Under the pieces are notes generated by a model. It was not told the DNA's origin. It saw only the letters and a program-made list of their open reading frames with translations, and searched no databases. Positions 53,322-60,999 of a DNA stretch of 64,000 nucleotides are shown here, piece by piece; the first letter of the stretch is position 1, and each line of letters begins with the position of its first letter. Source of the DNA: Thermoleophilia bacterium (GTDB lineage: Bacteria > Actinomycetota > Thermoleophilia > RBG-16-64-13); assembly GCA_027493445.1 (NCBI GenBank), contig JAOSKU010000001.1, forward strand, positions 2,686,822 to 2,750,821, written 5' to 3'. A program made the translations under genes and the position numbers.

Positions 53322-55304
53322 CTAATCCTTGACGAGATCGCCGAGGGCCTCTTCCGCCAGCACCGCATGCAGGTTCGGGAACTTGTCCTTCATATGCGGC
53401 AGGTGCATGGCATACATGAACTCCTTCTCAAAGGCGGGCTCCACCGAAAGCTCGACGTACTCCACCTTGCGGGCCCACTCGTCCGCTTCCAGTCGCTTGT
53501 TGGCGTCGAGCAAGGCCATGCGCGCCCCGTCGCCGGCCGCGTTCCCCACGGCGTAGGCTTTGGTCACGGGGACATCGGGGAACATCCCGATGACCAGGGA
53601 CTCCTCCCGGTCGATGAACGAGCCGAAAGCGCCGGCCAGCACCACGCGATCCAGGCTTTCGTAGCCCAGCTTCTGCATCATGATCTTGGCGCCCGCGTAC
53701 ATGGCGCCCTTGGCCAGCTGCACCGCGCGTACGTCTTTGATGGTCATGGTGACGTCGCGGCCGATGGAGGTCTCGTTGGCCCAGGCCAGAACGTACTCAT
53801 CGCCGTCCTCACCCTTGCGCACGCGATCGATCTCGGTCCCCTTCACGAACTTGCCGGTCTTGTCGATGATGCCGGCCTTGAAAAGCTCGGCCACGCCGTC
53901 GATGATGCCCGAGCCGCAGATGCCTTTGGTGCCGATGGTCTCCGGGTCCATTTCGTCGGACCATTGCTCCTTGCCGATCACCCGGTAGCGGGGCTCCTTG
54001 GTCTCGGGATTGATGTAGATCTTCTCAATGGCGCCCGGAGCCGCCCGCATCCCGTACTTGATGTGGGCCCCTTCCAGGGCCGGGCCAGTAGCGCACGAGG
54101 AGCTGATCAGCTTCTCGCGGTTACCCATGATGAGCTCGCCGTTGGTGCCGATGTCGATGATCAGCTGCCGGTCATCCTTGTTGTAGGGCTCCTCGGCAAT
54201 CAGCACGCCCACGTTGTCGGCGCCCACAAAGCCGGCTTCGTTCGGCAGCACGAAGACGTTTGCCCCCCGGCAGAACTTCAGCCCCAGGTCGCGCGCCTTG
54301 ATATTGATGGAGTGGTGCAGCGCAGGAGCGTACGGGGCCAACCCTAGGTGCTCAGGATAGATACCCAGGAAGCAGTGGTGCATGGCCGTGTTGAACACGA
54401 TGGCCAGCTCGAGGATGTCCTCGTGGGTAAAGCCCACCGCCTCGCAGATACGGGCGGCAATGGTGTTCAGGCCCTCGATGATGGCGTCTTGTAGCTTGTG
54501 AATGCCGTCCTCGTGAGACATGGCGTAGGTGATACGGCTCATGACGTCCTCACCGTACGGCACCTGCGGGTTCATCATCGAGTCATAGTTGAGGACCTCA
54601 CCGGTGGCAAGATCGCAGAGATACGCGGCCACAGAGGTGGTGCCCACGTCGACGGCCAGTCCGATGCTCCGCTCGACCTTGCCTGGGGCGATGCGGACGA
54701 TCTCGGGAGCGGGGCCCCCCGTCCAGATCGAAACCGAAACCTTCCAACCCGCGGCCCGCAGGGTGTCGGGCATGCCCAGCAGCACCTTGTAGTCCAGGAT
54801 GGGAGCGTCCAGACCGTGCTGCTCCTTCAGGGCGTTGCAGACGCGCTCGTAGTCGCCCAGCGGATCGTGCAGGGTGGGTGGCAGCATCTCGATGTAGTAG
54901 GTGCGGACCGAGGGGTTGACATTGATCTTGCGGTCGGTGACGGCCTTGCGAACGACCTGACCGCCGGCGCGGGCCTCCTCGGGGACGAAGACCACGAGAT
55001 CGCCGTGGATCTTGGCCACGCACGCCAGCCGATACCCCTGGTCCTTGCGTTCATCGGTGAAGAACTTGGCCTCCACCGGACGCCATTGGGTGACATGCTC
55101 GCGGGAGGATTCCACCCCGTAGCGCTCGAAAAACCCGTCCTCGATGCGGATCTTGCACTTACCGCAGGTGCGCTTCTCGCCGCAGATGGCCTCGATCTCG
55201 ACCCCGAGCTCCCGGCTGGCGTCAAGGATGGACTTGCCCTCCTCGACCTGCCCCCGCCGGCCTGAGGGCTGGAAGATCACGGTGTGCATCTTCTGTTCGC
55301 TCAA
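53322..55304 (-). CDS. ASKHA-domain reductive activator of corrinoid proteins (RACo/RamA-like, 2Fe-2S)
   Basis: 660 residues. The N-terminal ferredoxin domain has AICGEKRTCGKCKI and RLACVAKI, the four Cys ligands of a 2Fe-2S cluster. A linker is followed by the actin-like ATPase domain: IGLAVDVGTTSVAAYLCDL (phosphate 1), QLIIDIGTNGELIMGN (phosphate 2) and VVLAGAFGSFIDREESLVIG (adenosine). It uses ATP to reduce inactive Co(II) corrinoid to Co(I). TTG 55304, with GGAGAG seven bases upstream, is preferred; ATG 55289 is the alternative. It is the first gene of the array downstream of a regulated promoter. Confidence 0.92.
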   Translation of the reverse strand: MSEQKMHTVIFQPSGRRGQVEEGKSILDASRELGVEIEAICGEKRTCGKCKIRIEDGFFERYGVESSREHVTQWRPVEAKFFTDERKDQGYRLACVAKIHGDLVVFVPEEARAGGQVVRKAVTDRKINVNPSVRTYYIEMLPPTLHDPLGDYERVCNALKEQHGLDAPILDYKVLLGMPDTLRAAGWKVSVSIWTGGPAPEIVRIAPGKVERSIGLAVDVGTTSVAAYLCDLATGEVLNYDSMMNPQVPYGEDVMSRITYAMSHEDGIHKLQDAIIEGLNTIAARICEAVGFTHEDILELAIVFNTAMHHCFLGIYPEHLGLAPYAPALHHSINIKARDLGLKFCRGANVFVLPNEAGFVGADNVGVLIAEEPYNKDDRQLIIDIGTNGELIMGNREKLISSSCATGPALEGAHIKYGMRAAPGAIEKIYINPETKEPRYRVIGKEQWSDEMDPETIGTKGICGSGIIDGVAELFKAGIIDKTGKFVKGTEIDRVRKGEDGDEYVLAWANETSIGRDVTMTIKDVRAVQLAKGAMYAGAKIMMQKLGYESLDRVVLAGAFGSFIDREESLVIGMFPDVPVTKAYAVGNAAGDGARMALLDANKRLEADEWARKVEYVELSVEPAFEKEFMYAMHLPHMKDKFPNLHAVLAEEALGDLVKD

Positions 55305-55687
55305 CAGTCTCCTCTCCTTTGTTCGCGTCCGTGCCGGCCCAGATGCCGTCCCTACAGCCGTCGATGATCCTCGGCGCATCCTGGTGCTTGGGCCCCTTCG
55401 AGCTTGACGATGACCTTCCGGCCATCCCGACACAACGGGTCGACTTCAACGACAAAAGCTCCCCGAGAACAAGTTGCCTGCCCCTTGCCTCGAAGAGCTA
55501 CGGTACTTCCAGCCTCTCCCGAGTTTTCTGGCTCGCGCCCTACGTCGGGCGCCTACAGTGGCGGGACCGCGCCGGATTCCGACCGGCTTACCTCGTGACG
55601 CTTCACGTCGCGGAGAGGCGAAATCGTTGTTCCAGGGCCCCAGGCCCCTGGTCTTTCCGTCGTAGAAGCTCCCCCTTCGGTCATGTA

Positions 55688-55710
55688 GTCTAGTGGTCTG
55701 ACCACTAGAC
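55688..55710. promoter_or_regulatory. FadR/GntR-type operator palindrome O1
   Basis: Perfect inverted repeat with 11-bp arms, GTCTAGTGGTC and GACCACTAGAC, around one T. The centre TGGTCTGACCA matches the TGGTnnnACCA pattern of FadR-subfamily operators. It lies just downstream of the candidate promoter, where binding would repress. A FadR-like gene is 0.5 kb away. Confidence 0.7.
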
Positions 55711-55717
55711 GAGCACA

Positions 55718-55746
55718 GTGTGACAGAAGGCACAGGCTTCTGTCAA
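55718..55746 (-). promoter_or_regulatory. Candidate promoter of the methyl-transfer array
   Basis: Consensus -35 TTGACA (55746-55741) read leftward, with a weak -10-like TCACAC after 17 bp (55723-55718). A poor -10 beside operators is compatible with a regulated promoter. It is the only good -35 in the 529-bp spacer 55305-55833; the rest of that spacer (about 55320-55680) shows no gene. Confidence 0.45.
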
Positions 55747-55751
55747 GTCCG

Positions 55752-55774
55752 GATTAGTCAGACCGCTAAACCAG
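55752..55774. promoter_or_regulatory. Partial FadR/GntR-type operator O2
   Basis: Read on the minus strand, GTTTAGCGGTCTGACTAATC shares the core GGTCTGAC and flanking TAG with O1, about 45 bp away, on the other side of the -35 element. Confidence 0.5.
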
Positions 55775-55833
55775 GGAGGATAAGGCATCGCGGCTCCCCG
55801 CCGCGGACTCAGCCGAAGCCGGCGCGCTCCGGC

Positions 55834-56163
55834 CTAGCGGGGAGCGTACATGATGACGGCGACCCCTACGACGCAGATCCCGGCTCCGACCACATCGAAC
55901 ACGTCGGGCCTGTTGCCGTCGATCCACCAGCCCCAAAGGGTGGCCATGACGATGAAGACCCCACCGTACGCGGCGTAGATGCGGCCGAACGTGCCTTGGG
56001 GCTGCAGGGTGGGAATGACCCCGTAGAAGATCAGCACCAGGGCTCCCAGCAGGCCCAGGAGGGCCGGCCGGCTGTCACGCAGCCACAGCCACACGAGGTA
56101 GCCCCCGCCAATCTCGGCCAAGCCGGCCAGCGCGAACAGGACTACCGACCAGGCGATCTGCAC
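55834..56163 (-). CDS. YnfA/UPF0060 family membrane protein
   Basis: 109 residues, four predicted helices: WSVVLFALAGLAEIGGGYLV, LLGLLGALVLIFYGVI, YAAYGGVFIVMATLWGWWI and VVGAGICVVGVAVIMYAPR. EIGGGYLVW, GRIYAAYGG and the length are diagnostic of UPF0060, a small relative of SMR/DMT transporters. It is encoded two bases after the FadR-like regulator. Substrate unknown. Confidence 0.9.
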   Translation of the reverse strand: MQIAWSVVLFALAGLAEIGGGYLVWLWLRDSRPALLGLLGALVLIFYGVIPTLQPQGTFGRIYAAYGGVFIVMATLWGWWIDGNRPDVFDVVGAGICVVGVAVIMYAPR

Positions 56164-56165
56164 CG

Positions 56166-57008
56166 TCAGGAACCGGCCGCCGGATAGCCGTGCCGCGGGC
56201 GATGGGCCTCCATGCCCAGCTCTCGCAGGTGCGCCGAGACCAGCTCTCCCGCAAGTTTGGCGTCCTTGTTCTTGATGGCCCTGTAGATGCCCACGTGCTG
56301 GTGCAGAACCAGGATGCCCCCATGGCCCTCCTGGAACACCTCCCGCCGTCTCTGCGCCATCAGCCCCAGGACCGTGTTCAGCATCTGGCTCAGAACCTCG
56401 TTGCGGGAAGCCGTCCCAAGGGCCCGGTGGAACTCGGTGTCGGAGTCCAGTGCCGGCCGGCCCTCGAGGACCTCCTCCTGCATGGCCACCACCGCGGCCT
56501 TGAGGGCCTCCAGGTCTTTCTGCGTGGCCAGCAACGCGGCGCGCTCCGCGGCTTTCCGCTCCAGCGCCTCCCGCAGGTCGAGCACCTCGAGGAAGCTCTC
56601 GCGCTCCCTCACCAGGTACGCCGCCAGGATGCCCACGATCTCCTCAGTCCGGCGGCCCCGCACGAAGAGACCCTGTCCGGGGCGGGCCTCGAGCATTCCC
56701 CGCGCCTCCAGGATGCGCAGGCCCTCACGAACGCTCGTGCGGCTTACGGCGAGCTGATCGGCCAGCGCCCGCTCGGAGGGTAGCTGGTCACCGGGTTCGA
56801 GCCTGCCCGAGGAGATAAGGGCCTGCAGCTGGTTGACCACGCCTTCGTAGAGGCGCCGGCGGCGTACCGGAGTGAGGGCCAGCCCAATCTCACCGTCGTC
56901 CTCGCTCTCGAGCATTCCCCCAGGCTCCAGACCGCTGCCCACGCGGTTGAGCTCCACGAGCCTCTGCAGGATCGTGCGTGCTCTCTCGGTCGGGATCCTT
57001 CGCGCCAT
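56166..57008 (-). CDS. FadR-subfamily GntR transcriptional regulator
   Basis: 280 residues; GAGGGGAGG before ATG 57008. An unusual 45-residue N-terminal extension (RTILQRLVELNRVGSGLEP) precedes the winged helix: VVNQLQALISSGRLEPGDQL, PSERALADQLAVSRTSVREG. The FCD effector domain has DLREALERKAAERAAL, and metal-type histidines lie in DTEFHRALGTAS and LHQHVGIYRAI. It probably binds the TGGTCTGACCA palindromes at 55.69-55.77 kb and controls the methyl-transfer array, and possibly its own operon with HD and cobO genes. The effector may be a carboxylate, as in related FCD proteins. Confidence 0.9.
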   Translation of the reverse strand: MARRIPTERARTILQRLVELNRVGSGLEPGGMLESEDDGEIGLALTPVRRRRLYEGVVNQLQALISSGRLEPGDQLPSERALADQLAVSRTSVREGLRILEARGMLEARPGQGLFVRGRRTEEIVGILAAYLVRERESFLEVLDLREALERKAAERAALLATQKDLEALKAAVVAMQEEVLEGRPALDSDTEFHRALGTASRNEVLSQMLNTVLGLMAQRRREVFQEGHGGILVLHQHVGIYRAIKNKDAKLAGELVSAHLRELGMEAHRPRHGYPAAGS

Positions 57009-57022
57009 GAGCCTCCCCTCGT

Positions 57023-57709
57023 CTAGAAGATCTTGACCCTGTTGATCTCCATCTGGAACGTGCACCCCAGGAAGTCCGCTGCCCGCCGGCACATGATCAT
57101 GCGCGACAGGAAGATCTCGAAGTACTCCATGACCCCGGAGATGGTGGTGTCGATTGTCAGCTCGAGCGTCATCCTGTGCTGAGCGCCGTCGACATTCAGA
57201 AACGACCGCTCGGCGGCGTAGTTCACCCGGTCGTGGATGTCCTCGGCCGTCGTCCGGGGGTCACGCACCCGGCTGCGGTGTACGTCGGACTTGTCCGCCA
57301 GGATCAGAGCGGCCGACACCGGGTCGAGCGCGTTGCCGAGCTGCTCGTCGTGGTTGCCGATCGCGCCCATGATCACGGCATACTCAGCCGGACCGAATCC
57401 CAGATCCCGCAGCACGTGGTAGCAGATGATGGCCGCGGACTGGGCGTGGGCCTCTCGGCCCAGGAAATTGCCCACGTCATGGAGGTAGCCGGCGACGGCG
57501 GCCAGCTCCGCGGTGTCGGACCCGTATCCCAGTCGCTCGAGGATGTTGTGAGCGATGTGGGCCACGAGCGAGGCATGCCGAGCTCCGTGCTCGGTGTAGC
57601 CCAGGGTGCCCAGATACTCGTCGGCCTTCGACAGAAACTCGACCACGTCAGGGTGGTTCTTCACCTGAGCCAGTCGCGTCAGGTCTGCGCCTCGAGTGTT
57701 GCCATGCAT
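57023..57709 (-). CDS. HD-domain phosphohydrolase
   Basis: 228 residues. Metal ligands H...HD...D are visible: YTEHGARHASLVAHIAHNIL, VAGYLHDVGNFLGREAHAQ (HD), GAIGNHDEQLG and LILADKSDVHRSR. The C-terminal beta-rich part (HRMTLELTIDTTISGVMEYF) has a Cys pair, MIMCRR and FLGCTF. It lies 14 bp upstream of the FadR-like gene on the same strand and 64 bp after cobO. Nucleotide substrate unknown. Similar HD proteins are found near corrinoid-methyltransferase clusters, so a cofactor or signalling role is possible. Confidence 0.82.
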   Translation of the reverse strand: MHGNTRGADLTRLAQVKNHPDVVEFLSKADEYLGTLGYTEHGARHASLVAHIAHNILERLGYGSDTAELAAVAGYLHDVGNFLGREAHAQSAAIICYHVLRDLGFGPAEYAVIMGAIGNHDEQLGNALDPVSAALILADKSDVHRSRVRDPRTTAEDIHDRVNYAAERSFLNVDGAQHRMTLELTIDTTISGVMEYFEIFLSRMIMCRRAADFLGCTFQMEINRVKIF

Positions 57710-57773
57710 GGATATCTCTTCCGCCCCTTTCGTCCCCGGCCCGGCCTCGTTGGAGGCGGCGCCGAGCTGCGTC

Positions 57774-58295
57774 TCAGTACTCGATGCCCTTCTGCGCGCG
57801 AGTGCCACTGCGGAACGCGTGCTTGACCGCGCGCATCTCGGTGACCGTGTCGGCCGCGTCGATGATCTCCTGCTTCGCCCGCCGGCCGGTGATGATCACC
57901 GACAAGGCCGCCGGCTTCTCCCGGAGGAAGCGGACGACCTCTTCCACGTCGAGGAAGCCGTAGTCGACGGCGTAGTTCAGCTCGTCCATGACCAGAAGGT
58001 CATACTCTCCACTCGCGGCCAGCTCCTTGCACGTGGCCCAGGCGCGGGCCGCCAGCTCCCGGTCCTCGTCCAGACCTTCCTTCTCCCACGTGAACCCACT
58101 GCCCATGCGAGACAGGGTGATATTGGAGAAGCGCCCGACCGCCAGGATCTCCCCGTAGGTCCATTTGCCCTTCATGAACTGCACGATCCCCACCTTCTGC
58201 CCGTGCCCAGCGGCCCGGAACGCGGTGCCCAGTGCGGCGGTGGTCTTACCTTTGCCGTCCCCAGTGTGGACGAGGATCCTACCGGTCTTCGACAT
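57774..58295 (-). CDS. cobO: Cob(I)alamin adenosyltransferase, CobA/CobO type
   Basis: 173 residues. P-loop RILVHTGDGKGKTTAALGTA, VGIVQFMKGKWTYGE, YDLLVMDELNYAVDYGFLD and VIITGRRAKQEIIDAADTVTEM are all conserved in CobO/BtuR. It adenosylates reduced corrinoids for B12 coenzyme synthesis or salvage. Its location upstream of the HD, regulator and methyl-transfer genes fits a corrinoid-centred locus, and it would also serve the mutase at 19-20 kb. Confidence 0.93.
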   Translation of the reverse strand: MSKTGRILVHTGDGKGKTTAALGTAFRAAGHGQKVGIVQFMKGKWTYGEILAVGRFSNITLSRMGSGFTWEKEGLDEDRELAARAWATCKELAASGEYDLLVMDELNYAVDYGFLDVEEVVRFLREKPAALSVIITGRRAKQEIIDAADTVTEMRAVKHAFRSGTRAQKGIEY

Positions 58296-58460
58296 GATAT
58301 GGCACTCGATCCTTGGTTCCGGATTGCCGAGCCCCCGCTTGGTGAATCCACCGGACCCGGACGGCCCGGCCATGGCGGGGACCGCCACGCCTGATGCAGA
58401 CAGACCGCAGTGGGGCCTGTGTGTGATATTACAGCACTGGGCGAATCCCAGGAGGCATCG

Positions 58461-58631
58461 ATGACGATCGACACCCTTGTGCGCCGGGCACGCGTCGTGG
58501 TTGCGGTCACCCTGATAGCCGTGCTCGCGGGCGCGGTAGTTCTCGCCGTGCACCCGAAGACCGGTCCCGAAGTGCGCGGCTACCTTCGCGACCGTTACCT
58601 ACGGCCCTGCGCCCGCCTGCCTGAACTCTGA
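58461..58631 (+). CDS. Small single-pass membrane protein
   Basis: 56 residues from ATG 58461, with AGGAGG at ideal spacing. A basic start (TLVRRARVVVAV) runs into one helix (VVVAVTLIAVLAGAVVLAV) and a short charged tail (VRGYLRDRYLRPCARLPEL). No family recognised. The clear ribosome site supports expression. The tandem repeat array begins immediately after its TGA. Confidence 0.62.
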   Translation: MTIDTLVRRARVVVAVTLIAVLAGAVVLAVHPKTGPEVRGYLRDRYLRPCARLPEL

Positions 58632-59109
58632 GGAATGACGCTTCGCCCTCAGGATGCGCTGGGTGCGGGCGAGGCACGGACGCAGGGAGCGGGCGTAGCA
58701 GCGCTACGGACGTGACCGAGGACACCGCATCGCCCCGCCCAGGGCGGCCTGGGGGCCGGGGCTTCGTTTCGAGCCGAGCGCCCCAAGCTCGGTTCGGAAT
58801 GACGCTTCGCCCTCAGGATGCGCTGGGTGCGGGCGAGGCACGGACGCAGGGAGCGGGCGTAGCAGCGCTACGGACGTGACCGAGGACACCGCATCGCCCC
58901 GCCCAGGGCGGCCTGGGGGCCGGGGCTTCGTTTCGAGCCGAGCGCCCCAAGCTCGGTTCGGAATGACGCTTCGCCCTCAGGATGCGCTGGGTGCGGGCGA
59001 GGCACGGACGCAGGGAGCGGGCGTAGCAGCGCTACGGACGTGACCGAGGACACCGCATCGCCCCGCCCAGGGCGGCCTGGGGGCCGGGGCTTCGTTTCGA
59101 GCCGAGCTC
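58632..59109 (+). repeat. Three tandem 164-bp units of the MITE-like repeat (copies G1-G3)
   Basis: Units start at 58632, 58796 and 58960 with GGAATGACGCTTCGCC and are essentially identical. Each has GGACGCAGGGAGCGGGCG, the perfect mini-hairpin GTAGC-AGC-GCTAC, GAGGACACCGCATCGCCC, and ends GGGGCTTCGTTTCGAGCCG. Junctions read GAGCCGAGCGCCCCAAGCTCGG, an inverted repeat of the terminal sequence. The array starts right after one stop codon and ends at the stop (59110) of the converging PucR gene. Chance open frames inside it are not genes. Confidence 0.92.
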
Positions 59110-60763
59110 CTAATTGCCCAGGAGGCTCCGGGCTTTCAGCCCCAAACTCAGTCGCTCCTTGTCCTCACTGCGGAAAACGCTCAGGCCGGTGATGTCGGCG
59201 ATCTTCTGCAGGCGGTAGCGCACCGTGTGTCGGTGAGCGTAGAGATCCTGAGCTGTCTTCGAGAGATTCTCGTCGTTGCCCAGGTAGGTCACCAGGGTGT
59301 GGACCAGCTGGCTGTCGCTCTGCTTGTCGTAGCGGTCGACGGCATCGATGGTCTCCTGGTATAAGGTACGCAGCTCCTCGGGGTCGTGCTCCCAGATGCT
59401 GAGAAGGAGCTTGTAGGAGCCCACGCCTTCGAAGTGCATCACGCTTCCGCGCCCCTGAAGCTTGCGGCCGACCTTGAGGGCGGCCAGGGCCTCCTCGAAA
59501 GCCTTGCGCAGACCCGAGAGCTCTGAAGTGAAGCGGCTCACGCCCACGGATACCGAGAGGTCCGCGACCTCCCTGCCCAGTGCTTGCAGCCGGGTGGTCA
59601 GCCTCTCCAGGGCCCGGGGGTCTTGAGCCGAGGGGCCCGAGAGGAAGATGATCACCCGATCGGACTTTAGGCTCACGAGGGATGAAACCTCGGTCTCGGC
59701 CACCAATCGCGTGCACCGATTGAAGAAGCGGGCCTTCAGTCGCTGGACCTCGTTCTCGTTCAGTTTGCGCGCCGCCATGGTGCGCTCGAACTCGTCGACA
59801 TCGGCCACCACCACCGTGGCTCCCCGGCTGAGATCGCAGCCCAGGAAGCTCGCCCGGCGCAGCAGCGAGTCCTCACTGCTGAAGCGACCTCCGATCAGGT
59901 CGTCGACGAAATCGCCCTTCAGACGCACCTCGGTCTCGAACCGCACTTGCTCGCGAGCCATCTCTACGGCGGCCACAGTGGCGGCGTGTTCCAGAGCCAC
60001 CCGCTCGATCTCCTCCAGCTCGTTCCGTTCAGTGATGGTGCACACGTATCCCAGGCAGGCGTGGCTCACCACGATGGGCACCGCGAAAAGGGGCGGTACT
60101 CCTTCCTCGACCAGGTGCAGGAGCTTGTTGGGAAAGCGGGCCAAGCCCTCGAACTGAGCCCGCACGGCCGGACGATCCAGGAGCCGGTGGATCTCCCCAC
60201 CCGGCCAGGGAAGATCCGAAGACACCCCCAGCGGCTCGAGGGAAACGTCGAGCACCAGCACCGGCGTGTCAATCAGCCGGGCCGCCGAGCTGGCCACCTC
60301 GTCCCAGCCCCCCGTTGATGACCACCTCTAGCAGGTCGCGGTGGATCTCCTGCGATTTCTCGAGCAAGGAAGCCTGACGGTTGATGAGAACCTCCATGGC
60401 CTCCTGCATGATGCGGGTCCAGCGGATCTCTTGGGGGACCTCGACGATGGGGAAGTTGCGCTTGTCGGCGATCTCGAGGATGTCCAGCGGGAAGGAGCCC
60501 ACGAAGCGTTTGGGCTTGACGAAGAGAGCGGAGGCGCCGGCGGCCATGATCCGGCGGCAGAAATCGCGCTGCCTGTCGGTGTCGTTCGTGAGCGCGAACA
60601 TCGTGGAGAGCACGATCTCGCCTCCGGAGAGCCACTCCGCTATGTCAGGCACCTCACCGACGGTCACCGAGGATACGGCCCGGTCCAGGCCGCGCGACCC
60701 GGAAAGTACCCGGGCCTGCGACAGCGCACCCAGCTTCAGGATCTGCTCGACTGTGACCGCCAC
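59110..60763 (-). CDS. Second PucR-family transcriptional regulator, frameshifted as read
   Basis: About 550 residues, the same architecture as the regulator at 10.4 kb. GTG 60763 (GAGGAGGG upstream) opens the PucR domain: VTVEQILKLGALSQARVLSG, VTVGEVPDIAEWLSGGEIVL, ADKRNFPIVEVPQEIRW. The middle has a GGDEF-like relic (GATVVVADVDEFERTM, ADLSVSVGVSRF). The C-terminal helix-turn-helix is LGNDENLSKTAQDLYAHRHT, VRYRLQKIADITGL. The frame changes at C60308-60313, where removing one base gives INGGWDEVASSAARL. It lies beside the ammonium transporter and may sense nitrogen or purine/pyrimidine catabolites. Confidence 0.87.
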
Positions 60764-60809
60764 GTTTTCCCTCCTCGGGAAGGTCCGCCGGGGATCGTAC
60801 TGTGGCCAC

Positions 60810-60815
60810 ATTATA
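60810..60815 (-). promoter_or_regulatory. Consensus -10 of the second PucR gene
   Basis: TATAAT preceded by CCCG, read leftward, 47 bp before the GTG start. The hexamer 17 bp upstream (AAGGAC) is a poor -35, suggesting activator dependence. Confidence 0.5.
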
Positions 60816-60913
60816 CGGGATGCTGTACGAATGTCCTTGTCCATTTGTACTAGTTGATTCGCTCCCTCAGCGGACATCCGTATGCGAGGAAGGAGGCGGC
60901 TGGCCGGGCAAAC

Positions 60914-60944
60914 GGATCCGGCCGGGAGGCTCCCGGCCGGATCC
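60914..60944 (-). terminator. Terminator-like hairpin after the ammonium transporter gene
   Basis: Perfect 14-bp stem, GGATCCGGCCGGGA paired with TCCCGGCCGGATCC around GGC, followed on the minus strand by GTTTGCC. It lies 55 bp after the amt stop. Confidence 0.68.
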
Positions 60945-60999
60945 ATATGAAGCTCCGGCTCCCGATCCCACTCGAAGCGCCGGTAGTGGGGCACGTCCG

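Noticed and set aside
56785..56810. A tRNA T-loop-like GGTTCGAGCC
   Set aside because: It lies inside the winged-helix coding region of the FadR-like gene and has no acceptor or anticodon stems around it.
58507..59053. Three identical 61-72 residue antisense frames (MSSVTSVALLRPLPASV...) that look like a repeated gene
   Set aside because: They are chance open frames inside the tandem 164-bp repeat units and lack ribosome sites.
58632..59109. CRISPR array
   Set aside because: Units are contiguous 164-bp repeats without short repeats and unique spacers, and no cas genes are present.
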